From the NCBI GenBank assembly GCA_900544445.1, contig UQVK01000077.1, positions 1 through 19,137 on the forward strand: a stretch of 19,137 nt of DNA. The letters are read 5' to 3'. A program made the position numbers and the translations under genes. A model generated the notes under the pieces. The model had not been told where the DNA came from. It was given only the letters and a program-made list of their open reading frames with translations, and did no database searches. Below are positions 1 to 7,315 of this stretch, in pieces (the first letter of the stretch is position 1; every line of letters begins with the position of its first letter). This DNA is from an uncultured Lachnospiraceae bacterium (lineage in GTDB: Bacteria > Bacillota > Clostridia > Lachnospirales > Lachnospiraceae).

Positions 1-71
1 CCTCCATTGCCCGTTCACCCTATATTCGCCATGACTTTGTATGCGGTTCACTTTTAAAAATTTTTTTACAG

Positions 72-114
72 ATAAAATGCCGGGGCGAAGTAGTTGATTT
101 TCGCTCCCGGCATT
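72..114 (-). terminator. Intrinsic terminator after the alkyltransferase-like gene
   Basis: Arms at 76-89 and 100-114 pair over 14 bp with one bulged base. The core is AATGCCGGG/CCCGGCATT and the loop is about 10 nt. Read on the minus strand, the hairpin is followed by TTTTATCTG. It lies about 95 bp past the stop of the gene ending at 209, so it probably ends that minus-strand transcript. Nothing convincing is seen between 1 and 71. Confidence 0.7.
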
Positions 115-208
115 AAAAGATAAATCTCTTATAATGTTCAATCCGCTTTATTCATTGCTGTTAATTTCCATCTGGTCTGGTGGACTCGAAGATGGGATAT
201 TTTACAAC

Positions 209-697
209 TTAAAATTCCTGTTTCAAATTAAAAAGAACGCTTTCATAATCCTTTACGAAATACTTTTTATTTGTACGCCCTTTTTGAATAATTGTGTGCC
301 CTTCCTTCTCCAGCTTTTCCTTTTGTGCTTCTATACCTCCGGGATATTTGGCGTTCAGTTCCCCATTCGCCTTTAAGGTCCGCCAATACGGAGTTTCATC
401 TTCAGAACGCTGGTAACTCGCCCATGCTGCAATAGATACAAAAATTCCTGCTGTGATTGGCTCTGTGAAATCCGCCCCATTCAGTTCAGCAAAATATTCA
501 CGAATTTTTCCAACAGTGATTATTTTGCCATAAGGAATCCTTTTCATTACCTTATCATAGTCGATTGGCGGAGCAAAGTACATTCTGCTTCCACCATATT
601 TTTCAATGCTTTTCTGATCGGTAATAGTCTGAAATTTAGGCATATCTTTGCTATCGTACAGCATAGCATTAAAATCCTTTTTATCTTCATTCGCCAT
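209..697 (-). CDS. MGMT-family alkyltransferase-like DNA-binding protein
   Basis: This 162-aa protein matches the DNA-binding domain of O6-alkylguanine-DNA alkyltransferases. Around residues 53-65 it has IPYGKIITVGKIREYF, the usual PYGxVxTxGxIA helix region, and around 103-118 it has PYWRTLKANGELN..YPGG, resembling the end of the domain. The catalytic PCHR motif is absent, so it resembles alkyltransferase-like (ATL) proteins, which bind alkylated bases without removing the alkyl group. The first 40 residues are an extra N-terminal segment of unknown role. ATG at 697 is preceded by AGGAGG with good spacing. It is the last of three minus-strand genes (regulator, flavin reductase, this gene) and is followed by a terminator hairpin. 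The family call is from motif recognition; the function in repair signalling is inferred. Confidence 0.75.
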   Translation of the reverse strand: MANEDKKDFNAMLYDSKDMPKFQTITDQKSIEKYGGSRMYFAPPIDYDKVMKRIPYGKIITVGKIREYFAELNGADFTEPITAGIFVSIAAWASYQRSEDETPYWRTLKANGELNAKYPGGIEAQKEKLEKEGHTIIQKGRTNKKYFVKDYESVLFNLKQEF

Positions 698-784
698 CCC
701 TCAACACCTCCTGGCTTAATTATTATAGGGAAGCAGACTATTCCATGCAATGAGACGGTTTGAAAATAATCTGGATAAGTATTT

Positions 785-1432
785 TCAGTCGTACTTTTCG
801 ATATTTACAGTAGCAATCGCAGATTGATTTGGTTCCCCGGTAACAAGATCCTGTGGCGCCGGTATCAGCATCATAAAACCGTCTTTCCCATATCTTTGCT
901 CATAGCCCTGCGCATATTCTTCCTCAACAGAAATGTGCTGCACCTGGCCCGTAACCATAACTGTTATTCCTGCGCCGCTTAAATCCTGCATTTCCTTCAG
1001 GGTACATTCCATGTTGATAAATGCCTCCTGGATGACTGGCGCATGAATGGTTTTCGCATTGGAAAGAGTAAAATGACCCGCCGCAAATTCGTCTGTTTCC
1101 ATATCGTTGTGTTTGATTGTGTCTACCAGCTTATCATAACAGCTTATCGGGAGAAAATTGATACAAAAACATTTTTCCCTTTTGATATTGGCGCAGGTGT
1201 GGGTGTGCTGGTACAGATTTCCCATCACGGCGAAGAAAGCCGTTTTATCCCCATGAAAACAACTCCATGAATGAAAACAGACATTCGGTTTCCCGTTTTC
1301 TTTCCATGTGGTAATTGCGTACAAAACTGTTGGAATTCCCGCTGTCACTTCAAAATGTGAAAATAATTCAAATTCTTCCGGATATGACGGCCTGAAATAC
1401 TGCGGAAAATCTTCCCCGATCTCTATTTTCAT
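785..1432 (-). CDS. Flavin reductase-like FMN-binding protein
   Basis: The 215-aa product resembles the flavin reductase-like/flavoredoxin family, which binds FMN in a split-barrel fold and handles electrons from NAD(P)H or partner proteins. Recognisable stretches are FELFSHFEVTAGIPTVLYAIT near the N-terminus, the central CANIKREKCFCINFLP, and TGQVQHISVEEEYA in the C-terminal half. There is no signal peptide or membrane segment, so it should be cytosolic. I chose ATG at 1432 because GGAGG lies 7 nt upstream. The longer frame to 1459 overruns this site and crosses into the 13-nt gap after the regulator gene. The tight spacing suggests that it is co-transcribed with the XRE gene upstream and may be its target. 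The natural electron acceptor cannot be told from sequence. Confidence 0.75.
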   Translation of the reverse strand: MKIEIGEDFPQYFRPSYPEEFELFSHFEVTAGIPTVLYAITTWKENGKPNVCFHSWSCFHGDKTAFFAVMGNLYQHTHTCANIKREKCFCINFLPISCYDKLVDTIKHNDMETDEFAAGHFTLSNAKTIHAPVIQEAFINMECTLKEMQDLSGAGITVMVTGQVQHISVEEEYAQGYEQRYGKDGFMMLIPAPQDLVTGEPNQSAIATVNIEKYD

Positions 1433-1445
1433 TGCAATACCTCCA

Positions 1446-1961
1446 TCAGATATGACCATTTTTCCGTGTCAAAAAGATTCCGACGATTGCCGCTGTAAGG
1501 ACAAGCGGCGCTGTTCTGACGAACACCCACTCAAATGCGTGAAGGCCGACTCCAACAACGGCGGTTTCAGGGTCGCCATAATTCCAACCCAGATAGGGAC
1601 TGTTCCATACCGCCAGGGCTGCGAAAATTATTACTATAACCGCACACAACGAGATCAGAAGCCATTGAAGCATTTTCCTGCTGGACGCTTTTCTCTGCGC
1701 AAGCTGCAGGTTTATAATCTCCAGTTTCTCAGAAATCGCCTTTAATTCATCGGCTTTCGGTTCAGTAACCGTTTCTCCCAGCAAAATGCTTACAGGTGTT
1801 TCAAGCGCTTCCGATATGGAGATCAGCATATCAGAATCCGGAACGGACAAACCCTGTTCCCATTTGGAGACAGTCTGCCGTACCACGTTCAATTTGACAG
1901 CAAGTTCCTGCTGCGACAGTCCTTTTGATTTTCTGATTGCCTTAATGTTTTCACTCAGCAT
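1446..1961 (-). CDS. XRE-family HTH regulator with C-terminal membrane helices
   Basis: The 171-aa protein starts with a classic Cro/C1-type helix-turn-helix (residues 1-57), including LSQQELAVKLNVVRQTVSKWEQG as the two DNA-binding helices. A short linker rich in charged residues and an acidic helix follow at about 64-90. Then come two hydrophobic segments (about residues 97-119 and 146-165). This HTH-plus-membrane architecture is common in Firmicutes and suggests a membrane-anchored regulator that senses envelope or redox state; that role is inference. ATG at 1961 has AAGGAG about 10 nt upstream. An ATG at 1982 is in frame but would put the ribosome site inside the gene. The stop is 13 bp from the flavin reductase start. 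A promoter candidate lies at 1997-2025. Confidence 0.85.
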   Translation of the reverse strand: MLSENIKAIRKSKGLSQQELAVKLNVVRQTVSKWEQGLSVPDSDMLISISEALETPVSILLGETVTEPKADELKAISEKLEIINLQLAQRKASSRKMLQWLLISLCAVIVIIFAALAVWNSPYLGWNYGDPETAVVGVGLHAFEWVFVRTAPLVLTAAIVGIFLTRKNGHI

Positions 1962-1996
1962 TGAGAACGAACTCCTTTCCATTTATTGTTGCGGTT

Positions 1997-2025
1997 ATTG
2001 TACGGGAAAGCAGCCGTTGCTGCAA
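1997..2025 (-). promoter_or_regulatory. Promoter candidate for the XRE-flavin reductase operon
   Basis: On the minus strand TTGCAG (2020-2025), a 17-nt spacer and TACAAT (1997-2002) fit a housekeeping sigma promoter. The predicted start site is near 1990, leaving a leader of about 30 nt before ATG at 1961. Confidence 0.5.
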
Positions 2026-2067
2026 GCAATGCGTATTAACATTCAGGTGTTTCATTACCATTGACTG

Positions 2068-2838
2068 TCATCCCACGCCACGGGATACAGGTGCAAGAAG
2101 GACTTTTCCGGTTCCGCGATATACGTTGACCAATCCTTCACCGGATGCAGCCGATCCGATCAGGGATTTGCCGGAACGTTCTACGGTGAAGTCCAGCGTG
2201 CCGCTCCAGGCGACAGCCATGTTTCCATCCACCTTCAGGACATCATTCTGAAGCGTAATCTCAATCAGTTCTTCGCGTGGAGAAGCGGATTCCAGGCACA
2301 GAACGCCATTGCCGGTAACGCCAAGATTAAACAGTCCTTCCCCTCCCGCAACGGCAGAGGAAAAATTCGAACGCATGACCGCCTTCTGCTTCAGCGTGGA
2401 TTCACAGGCGAGGAATAGGCCGTCGTCAAGGACAATACTGCCGTTCCAGTCCTTTAAGTCCACAAGAAGGATGTGACGGTATGTGGGCTCCAGAACCATA
2501 ATCCCATCTCCGGTATATTCCGGTTTAATGGCCGATTCTCCGGTCACCTTGCCGCGTACCGCCTTGCCAAACAGGTCGCCCACTCCCTTAATCCCTGTCG
2601 TAGCATTCACGTTTCCCACGGTCCACTGCATGGCCCCCGCCTGCACAGTGACATGGGATTTGGACAAGTCGCAGATCACCTGGCGTTTTCTTACATTCAT
2701 GGCGTTGCAGAAATAAGCCTCCTGAGCGCTGGCAGGCGAAACACTCAGATCCCTCTCATATTCCACCACGGTAAACGCTCCAAGCGAAGCCAGTGTGCGG
2801 ATGTCATCATTGTCGGTAAAATTGGAAATCTGATACAT
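2068..2838 (-). CDS. AIM24 family protein
   Basis: The 256-aa product matches the AIM24/TIGR00266 family, a beta-rich fold found in bacteria and in the mitochondrial inner-membrane protein Aim24. Family features are the N-terminal VVEYERDLSVSPASAQEAYF, the glycine-rich AGAMQWTVGNVNATTGIKG at about 70-88, the repeated pattern around GEGLFNLGVTGNGVLCLES, and the closing GSAASGEGLVNVYRGTGKVLL. It has no signal peptide or membrane helix. Its biochemical role is unknown in bacteria. ATG at 2838 has GGGAG 8 nt upstream; the frame extends to a TTG at 2844 but that has no better site. It appears to be a single-gene unit with its own promoter (2889-2917). Confidence 0.85.
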   Translation of the reverse strand: MYQISNFTDNDDIRTLASLGAFTVVEYERDLSVSPASAQEAYFCNAMNVRKRQVICDLSKSHVTVQAGAMQWTVGNVNATTGIKGVGDLFGKAVRGKVTGESAIKPEYTGDGIMVLEPTYRHILLVDLKDWNGSIVLDDGLFLACESTLKQKAVMRSNFSSAVAGGEGLFNLGVTGNGVLCLESASPREELIEITLQNDVLKVDGNMAVAWSGTLDFTVERSGKSLIGSAASGEGLVNVYRGTGKVLLAPVSRGVG

Positions 2839-2888
2839 GAACAATACTCCCTTCTACTGATTTTTTGGCTTTCCGCCAATCTGAGGCC

Positions 2889-2917
2889 ATTATATCAGAT
2901 CACGGGGAAGGTGAAAA
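2889..2917 (-). promoter_or_regulatory. Promoter candidate for the AIM24 gene
   Basis: On the minus strand TTTTCA (2912-2917), 17 nt, then a perfect TATAAT (2889-2894) preceded by TGA. A start near 2882 would give a leader of about 45 nt that contains a small TTGGC/GCCAA hairpin. Confidence 0.55.
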
Positions 2918-2982
2918 GAGCCGGGGAATCAGATCAAGACTTAAAAAAATGTAGTTGCCCATAATTATATGCGTGAACGAAA

Positions 2983-3017
2983 GGAGCAGACATCCCTTTT
3001 TTTGTGATATCTGCTCC
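2983..3017 (-). terminator. Terminator-like hairpin after the gtrA-like gene
   Basis: Arms 2983-2994 and 3006-3017 (GGAGCAGA core) pair over 12 bp with one G-T wobble. The loop contains a run of seven T on the plus strand. On the minus strand the hairpin is followed by TTTCGTT, a weak U-tract. A second small hairpin with a UUCG loop lies at 3043-3060, between the stop codon and this one. Together they likely end the citrate synthase operon. Confidence 0.5.
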
Positions 3018-3068
3018 CAAACTGCTCTTTCTTCCCATAGGTGGACAGCCGAAGCTGCCCGCTCCTTC

Positions 3069-3470
3069 TCAGTCCTTCTTCTCAATAAAAATCTTTCTGG
3101 TAATGAAATTATAGACCATCACCACTGCCGTGGCAAAAATCTTCACCAGCATGTATGAGCGTTCCATATATTGATCCAGGATACCGGTTCCCGCCCACAT
3201 GATCAGGGTGTTGATTCCCAGGCCGATGACGCTCAGAATCAGAAAGACGGTAAACTGCTTCGCCTTATTGGCCTCTCTGTCCGCATCAAAAACAACCGTT
3301 ACGCTCAGAATATAGTTGACAACCACCGATACGCAGAAGGAGATTCCGCTGGAAACGGTGGAATTGATTCCGGCAAGCTCCGTCAGAGCAACCATGATGC
3401 CATAATCAATGAAAAAGCAGAGAAAGCCCACCAGCCCGAATTTGATAATCTGCTCAAATAATTTTTTCAT
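3069..3470 (-). CDS. GtrA-like small membrane protein
   Basis: The 133-aa product is a four-helix integral membrane protein of the GtrA family, implicated in moving or flipping polyprenyl-linked sugars for cell-surface glycosylation. Helices are visible at about 10-29 (GLVGFLCFFIDYGIMVAL), 40-62 (SSGISFCVSVVVNYILSVTVVF), 73-92 (FTVFLILSVIGLGINTLIMW) and 103-123. The central N-Y-x-L-S/T-x-x-x-V-F pattern and the basic C-terminus are typical. The start is uncertain: ATG at 3470 is 13 nt from GGAGG, while an in-frame TTG at 3479 is only 4 nt from it. It is the last gene of the icd operon, 205 bp after icd, with a structured repeat between them. No sugar transferase lies nearby, so its link to the operon may be only transcriptional. 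Confidence 0.85.
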   Translation of the reverse strand: MKKLFEQIIKFGLVGFLCFFIDYGIMVALTELAGINSTVSSGISFCVSVVVNYILSVTVVFDADREANKAKQFTVFLILSVIGLGINTLIMWAGTGILDQYMERSYMLVKIFATAVVMVYNFITRKIFIEKKD

Positions 3471-3471
3471 A

Positions 3472-3627
3472 TTTTTCAATCTTCCTCCATGCCGAAGCGT
3501 TATGCTGAGGCACGCGCGCCGAACCTCAAGTTCGGCGCTGCGATAGCGGGATTTGCGTCGCTTCGGCGCAAATCCTAATTGAAAAAATGCGCTATCGAGC
3601 GCATTTTTTCAATCTTCCTCCATGCCG
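3472..3627 (-). repeat. Structured repeat, copy A, between icd and gtrA-like gene
   Basis: A 23-bp direct repeat (3472-3494 and 3605-3627) containing the Shine-Dalgarno region brackets about 110 bp that fold into three hairpins. In transcript order these are HP3 (3578-3593/3598-3613, perfect 16-bp stem, loop CGAT), HP2 (3549-3557/3567-3575, 9 bp, loop CCGAAGCGA) and HP1 (9-bp stem GCGCCGAAC/GTTCGGCGC, about 3517-3539). Between HP2 and HP1 is CGCTATCGCAG. The 3' end is CCTCAGCATAACGCTTCGG just before the ribosome site. HP3 also has six A and six T flanking a GC stem and could terminate in both directions. A related copy lies at 10415-10567. Confidence 0.8.
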
Positions 3628-3650
3628 GGGTCTGCCAGCTTACAGACCCC
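3627..3650. other. GC-rich hairpin just after icd
   Basis: Arms 3627-3634 and 3643-3650 (GGGGTCTG/CAGACCCC) form an 8-bp perfect stem with an 8-nt loop, 25 bp past the icd stop codon. There is no T-run on either side, so it is more likely an mRNA-stabilising or processing hairpin than a terminator. Confidence 0.5.
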
Positions 3651-3674
3651 TGATTTCCTGTGTGGGAGCCGCGG

Positions 3675-4883
3675 TTAAAGCAGCTCTTCCAGCCGGGTAC
3701 GGATGGCACGGATGAAATCCTGACTGTTTAATGCGGTCACCTTTTCAAGAGTGGTGATCAGGGCGAGATCCTTCGTCATCACGCCGCTTTCAATGGTATC
3801 AATGGTGGCCTTCTCCAGCTTGTCCGCGAACTGGCAGAGCGCTTCAATGCCGTCCAGTTCACCGCGCTTTCTCAGGGCGCCGGTCCAGGCAAAGATGGTC
3901 GCCACGGGATTGGTGGAAGTCTCCTCTCCCTTGAGGTATTTATAATAGTGTCTCTGCACGGTTCCGTGAGCCGCCTCATATTCATATACGCCGTCAGGAG
4001 ATACCAGAACGGAGGTCATCATGGCAAGGGAGCCAAAGGCGGACGAAACCATATCGCTCATCACGTCCCCGTCATAGTTCTTACAGGCCCAGATGAAGCC
4101 ACCCTTCGCTTTCATGATGCGGGCGACGATGTCATCGATCAGGCTGTAGAAATAGGTCAGGCCCAATGCGTCGAACTGCTCCTTATATTCCTTTTCATAG
4201 GTCTCCTGGAAAATATCCTTGAAGGTATGGTCATATTTCTTGGAAATAGTGTCCTTGCTTCCGAACCAGAGATCCTGCTTCGTGCTCACCGCATACTGGA
4301 AGCAGGCGCGGGCAAAGCTGCGGATGGATGCCTCCGTGTTGTGCATCCCCTGCAGGACGCCGGGACCCTTAAAATCAAAAACGGTCTCCCGCTGTTCGTT
4401 TCCGTTCTCATCTGTGAAAACCAGCTCCGCCTTTCCGGGGCCAGGAATCTTCATTTCCACATTCTTATAGACATCGCCATAGGCGTGACGGGCAATGGTG
4501 ATCGGCTTTTCCCAGTTGCGGACGCAGGGCTCGATTCCCTTCACCACAATGGGAGCGCGGAATACAGTGCCGTCCAGAATGGCGCGGATGGTTCCGTTGG
4601 GGCTCTTCCACATCTCCTTCAGATCATATTCCGTCATACGGGCGGCATTGGGCGTGATGGTAGCGCACTTTACGGCGACACCGTACTTCTTCGTGGCTTC
4701 CGCAGATTCCACGGTCACCTTATCGTCCGTTTCGTTGCGGTGCGCAAGGCCGAGATCATAGTATTCCGTGTTCAGCTCGATAAAGGGAGAAAGCAGCTCC
4801 TCCTTGATCATCTTCCACAGAATTCGGGTCATCTCGTCTCCGTCCATTTCCACCAGAGGCGTTGTCATTTTGATTTTTTCCAT
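3675..4883 (-). CDS. icd: NADP-dependent isocitrate dehydrogenase, eukaryote-like type
   Basis: This 402-aa enzyme oxidatively decarboxylates isocitrate to 2-oxoglutarate with NADP. It belongs to the homodimeric subfamily that includes human IDH1/IDH2 rather than the E. coli Icd type. Substrate residues fall at the same positions as in IDH1: S94, N96, R100, R109, R132 and Y139, within [19 protein letters not shown] and ARHAYGDVY. Metal-binding aspartates are in LIDDIVA (250-251) and YDGDVMSDM (D273, D277). ATG at 4883 has GGAGG 5 nt upstream; an in-frame ATG at 4895 overlaps that ribosome site and is less likely. It lies 32 bp after the GntR gene and belongs to the citrate synthase operon. 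With that enzyme and an aconitase elsewhere, it would make 2-oxoglutarate for glutamate synthesis. Confidence 0.96.
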   Translation of the reverse strand: MEKIKMTTPLVEMDGDEMTRILWKMIKEELLSPFIELNTEYYDLGLAHRNETDDKVTVESAEATKKYGVAVKCATITPNAARMTEYDLKEMWKSPNGTIRAILDGTVFRAPIVVKGIEPCVRNWEKPITIARHAYGDVYKNVEMKIPGPGKAELVFTDENGNEQRETVFDFKGPGVLQGMHNTEASIRSFARACFQYAVSTKQDLWFGSKDTISKKYDHTFKDIFQETYEKEYKEQFDALGLTYFYSLIDDIVARIMKAKGGFIWACKNYDGDVMSDMVSSAFGSLAMMTSVLVSPDGVYEYEAAHGTVQRHYYKYLKGEETSTNPVATIFAWTGALRKRGELDGIEALCQFADKLEKATIDTIESGVMTKDLALITTLEKVTALNSQDFIRAIRTRLEELL

Positions 4884-4912
4884 TCTTTCCTCCATTTCGA
4901 AGCGCTCTGCGC
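4884..4912 (-). promoter_or_regulatory. Ribosome-site region of icd with the repeat-family end motif
   Basis: The leader between the GntR stop and the icd start reads GCGCAGAGCGCTTCGAAA then TGGAGGAAAGA. It contains a small AGCGC/GCGCT hairpin. The segment CGCTTCG followed by GGAGGAA matches the 3' ends of the two structured repeats in this window, but no hairpins HP1-HP3 are present here. It may be an unoccupied target, a remnant or chance. Confidence 0.4.
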
Positions 4913-4915
4913 TCT

Positions 4916-5680
4916 TCAGGTATTTTCCGGTTCCTTGTAGGCTTCGTATAAGCCGCTTTTAACCATGTTGGAATAGGCGTTTTTGATATGGGCGTTTGCC
5001 AGCTGCTCCGCCAGATCCGCGTTCTTGTCACGGATGGCCTCCATGATCCTTCTGTGCTCTTCGTTGGACTGGATGCTTCTCGTGTCGTCGGAAAGGGTCT
5101 GCTTTCTCACCCGGAGCACATATTCATGAAATTCCCGAAGCACATGCTCCAGCATCTTGCTGCCAGAGGCCTCATACATGATTTCATGAAAACGATTGTC
5201 CAGCTCCGTGAGCTGCTGGGCATGTCCTTTTCCCGCATGAAAGGCGGACAGATAGACATTTTCTTCCATTTCTTCCATCTGTTCGGCGCTGATGTTCTCC
5301 GTCGCCCATCTCGCGCACAGCCCTTCCAGCAGAGAACGGATGGCATAAATATCCTTCACGTCCTTGACCGTGATGCCGGTCACATAGGCCCCTTTATTGG
5401 GGATGATCTGAACCAGTCCCTCCAGTTCAAGCTGCCTTAGCGCTTCCCGGACGGGGGTACGGCTGACGCCCATTTCTTCCGCGATGGCCGCTTCCCTGAG
5501 TTCTTCATATTCCCGGTATTTTCCGTTCAGGATATCGTCGCGCAGCCTGTGGAATACCCGGCCGCGGAGAGAATACTTATCCGCCGTCTCGGCAGCCTGG
5601 CTGAGTACGTCCTTTTTTTCGCTTTTGCCGCGAACCTTTTTTTCTGCATGCACGGTACTTTCTGCACTCTTCTCACGCAT
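4916..5680 (-). CDS. GntR-family (FadR/FCD) transcriptional regulator
   Basis: The product has an N-terminal winged helix and a C-terminal all-helical FCD ligand domain. The winged helix carries [19 protein letters not shown], then [21 protein letters not shown], the canonical recognition helix of GntR proteins. The FCD domain shows D-x-x-x-I ([13 protein letters not shown]), [12 protein letters not shown] and the histidine in [11 protein letters not shown], which in this subfamily bind metal and a carboxylate ligand. The start at 5680 (254 aa) makes an ATGCGTGA overlap with the stop of the upstream citrate synthase gene, a sign of coupling. An ATG at 5725 (269 aa) is also open, and neither has a strong ribosome site. 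It probably represses its own operon through the palindrome at 7211-7222 and responds to an organic acid such as citrate; the ligand is a guess. Confidence 0.9.
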   Translation of the reverse strand: MREKSAESTVHAEKKVRGKSEKKDVLSQAAETADKYSLRGRVFHRLRDDILNGKYREYEELREAAIAEEMGVSRTPVREALRQLELEGLVQIIPNKGAYVTGITVKDVKDIYAIRSLLEGLCARWATENISAEQMEEMEENVYLSAFHAGKGHAQQLTELDNRFHEIMYEASGSKMLEHVLREFHEYVLRVRKQTLSDDTRSIQSNEEHRRIMEAIRDKNADLAEQLANAHIKNAYSNMVKSGLYEAYKEPENT

Positions 5681-7151
5681 CGGCCTGTCCACCCGTTTCC
5701 TTCTTCCCGTTTTCCCGTGCTCCATTCCCGGATGCCGCCTTTCCGGAAAGGCTTATGGACAGCCTCCGGCATACATCATCGATCACAGCGGTCAGTTCCT
5801 CATCCGTGAGCACCGTCACACGGCCGTCCGCATACTCCTGATCTACCCATTTCTTCACCTCATGAACGAGCGGTGAATTCTTGTCCACCGCATTCTCATC
5901 CTTCAGCCCGTAATGCGCATTGATCCAGTGAGCGATTCCCGCAAGACCGGAGGTGTTTGACACGGCGCAGATCACCGGACGGTTCAAAAACTTCTCCGTA
6001 TCAAATATATTATAAATTTCCTCATTTTTCAAGAGACCGTCCGCATGAATCCCCGCGCGGGTCACATTGAAGTTTTTCCCGACGAAAGGCGTCCGCTCCG
6101 GAATATGGTATCCGATCTCCTTCTCATAGTATTCGGCGAGTTCCGTAATGACGGTGGTATCCATGCCGTTTAAGTCGCCCTTCAGCTGGGCATATTCGAA
6201 CACCATGGCCTCCAGAGGCGTGTTGCCGGTACGCTCTCCGATGCCAAACAGGGAGGCGTTTACGCCAGAACAGCCGTAAAGCCATGCGGTGGTGGAGTTG
6301 GTGACGGCCTTGTAAAAATCATTGTGACCGTGCCACTCCAGCAGCGCATGAGGAACGCCCGCATGGGTATGCAGGGCGTAGATGATGCCCGGCACACTTC
6401 TGGGAATTACCGCGCCGGGATAATTTACGCCGTAGCCCATGGTGTCACAGGCCCGGATCTTGATCGGAATCTTGTATTCCTCCATCAATTTCATCAGTTC
6501 CATACAGAAGGGAACCACATAGCCGTAAATATCCGCTCTTGTGATATCCTCCAGATGGCATCTGGGACTGATGCCTTCCTCCAGGCAGTCACGGATCACG
6601 CTCAGATAATGATCCATCGCCTGTCTTCTGGTCATCTTCAGTTTCATGAAAATATGATAATCGGAGCAGCTCACCAGAATACCGGTCTCCTTCATGCCGA
6701 TCTCCTTCACCAGGCGGAAATCCTCCTTGCTCGCCCGGATCCAGCTCGTCACCTCCGGAAACTGATACCCTCTTTCCATACACTTGTAGACCGCGTCCCT
6801 GTCCTTTTTGCTGTAAAGAAAAAACTCACAGGCGCGCACCATTCCGTTGGGGCCGCCCAGCCTGTGCAGATAGTCATAGATGGTGACGATCTGCTCCGTG
6901 GTGTACGGCGCGCGGGACTGCTGCCCGTCGCGGAAGGTGGTGTCCGTGATCCAGATCTCCTTCGGCATGTTGTGCGGAACGATCCTGTCGTTGAACGGGA
7001 TCTTCGGAATCTCCGAATAGGGGAACATGTTGCGGAACACGTTCGGCTTCTTGACATCATCCAGAATGTACATGTGCTCTTCGATCTCAAGAAGGTTGTT
7101 CTTCTCATTCATGGTGACAGGCCGGTTGGTAAAGGTATCATTCGTATTCAT
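5673..7151 (-). CDS. Re-citrate synthase / homocitrate synthase-family enzyme
   Basis: This 492-aa protein is a DRE-TIM metallolyase, the fold of isopropylmalate and homocitrate synthases. It has the signature TDTTFRDGQQS at about residues 69-79 (metal-binding Asp and catalytic Arg) and the metal-binding WHGHNDF at 273-279, and it lacks the LeuA C-terminal regulatory domain. Clostridia use a member of this family (Re-citrate synthase of Clostridium kluyveri) to condense acetyl-CoA with oxaloacetate. Its neighbours here, a GntR regulator and icd, favour citrate synthase over a leucine or lysine role. ATG at 7151 has AAGGAG 8 nt upstream; the frame opens further to 7205 without a ribosome site. 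The last 25 residues are rich in Gly, Asn and Lys and look unstructured. The exact substrate remains inferred from context. Confidence 0.82.
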   Translation of the reverse strand: MNTNDTFTNRPVTMNEKNNLLEIEEHMYILDDVKKPNVFRNMFPYSEIPKIPFNDRIVPHNMPKEIWITDTTFRDGQQSRAPYTTEQIVTIYDYLHRLGGPNGMVRACEFFLYSKKDRDAVYKCMERGYQFPEVTSWIRASKEDFRLVKEIGMKETGILVSCSDYHIFMKLKMTRRQAMDHYLSVIRDCLEEGISPRCHLEDITRADIYGYVVPFCMELMKLMEEYKIPIKIRACDTMGYGVNYPGAVIPRSVPGIIYALHTHAGVPHALLEWHGHNDFYKAVTNSTTAWLYGCSGVNASLFGIGERTGNTPLEAMVFEYAQLKGDLNGMDTTVITELAEYYEKEIGYHIPERTPFVGKNFNVTRAGIHADGLLKNEEIYNIFDTEKFLNRPVICAVSNTSGLAGIAHWINAHYGLKDENAVDKNSPLVHEVKKWVDQEYADGRVTVLTDEELTAVIDDVCRRLSISLSGKAASGNGARENGKKETGGQADA

Positions 7152-7210
7152 GGCTGCTCTCCTTCTGCAATTTTGAATCCGTAATATGTGAATGCTGTAA
7201 TTCATGTATC

Positions 7211-7239
7211 ATTGTATACAATTATCCAACGCATGTCAA
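7211..7239 (-). promoter_or_regulatory. Promoter with GntR-type operator for the citrate synthase operon
   Basis: On the minus strand a perfect -35 TTGACA (7234-7239), a 17-nt spacer and -10 TACAAT (7211-7216) precede the gene by about 60 bp. The 12-bp perfect palindrome ATTGTATACAAT (7211-7222) covers the -10 box. TTGTATACAA-like palindromes are typical sites for FCD-type GntR repressors, and one is encoded in this operon, so autorepression by blocking RNA polymerase is likely. Confidence 0.75.
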
Positions 7240-7315
7240 CAATCTTCTTTTGATTTATATAACTTTCTTTTTCGATATTACTCTCCGGCAACACATCTAA
7301 AATGGGAACGCCGCG

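Noticed and set aside
1..51. Possible partial minus-strand gene starting at GTG 51
   Set aside because: Only 17 codons are visible, there is no ribosome site and the peptide matched nothing I know.
3627..3650. Intrinsic terminator directly after icd
   Set aside because: The stem is good but no T-run follows on either strand; listed as a hairpin only.
3948..4940. 330-aa plus-strand frame antisense to icd
   Set aside because: It is a shadow of the icd coding sequence with no ribosome site and no recognisable domain.
6324..7184. 286-aa plus-strand frame antisense to the citrate synthase gene
   Set aside because: Histidine- and leucine-rich shadow composition; the opposite strand has clear family motifs.
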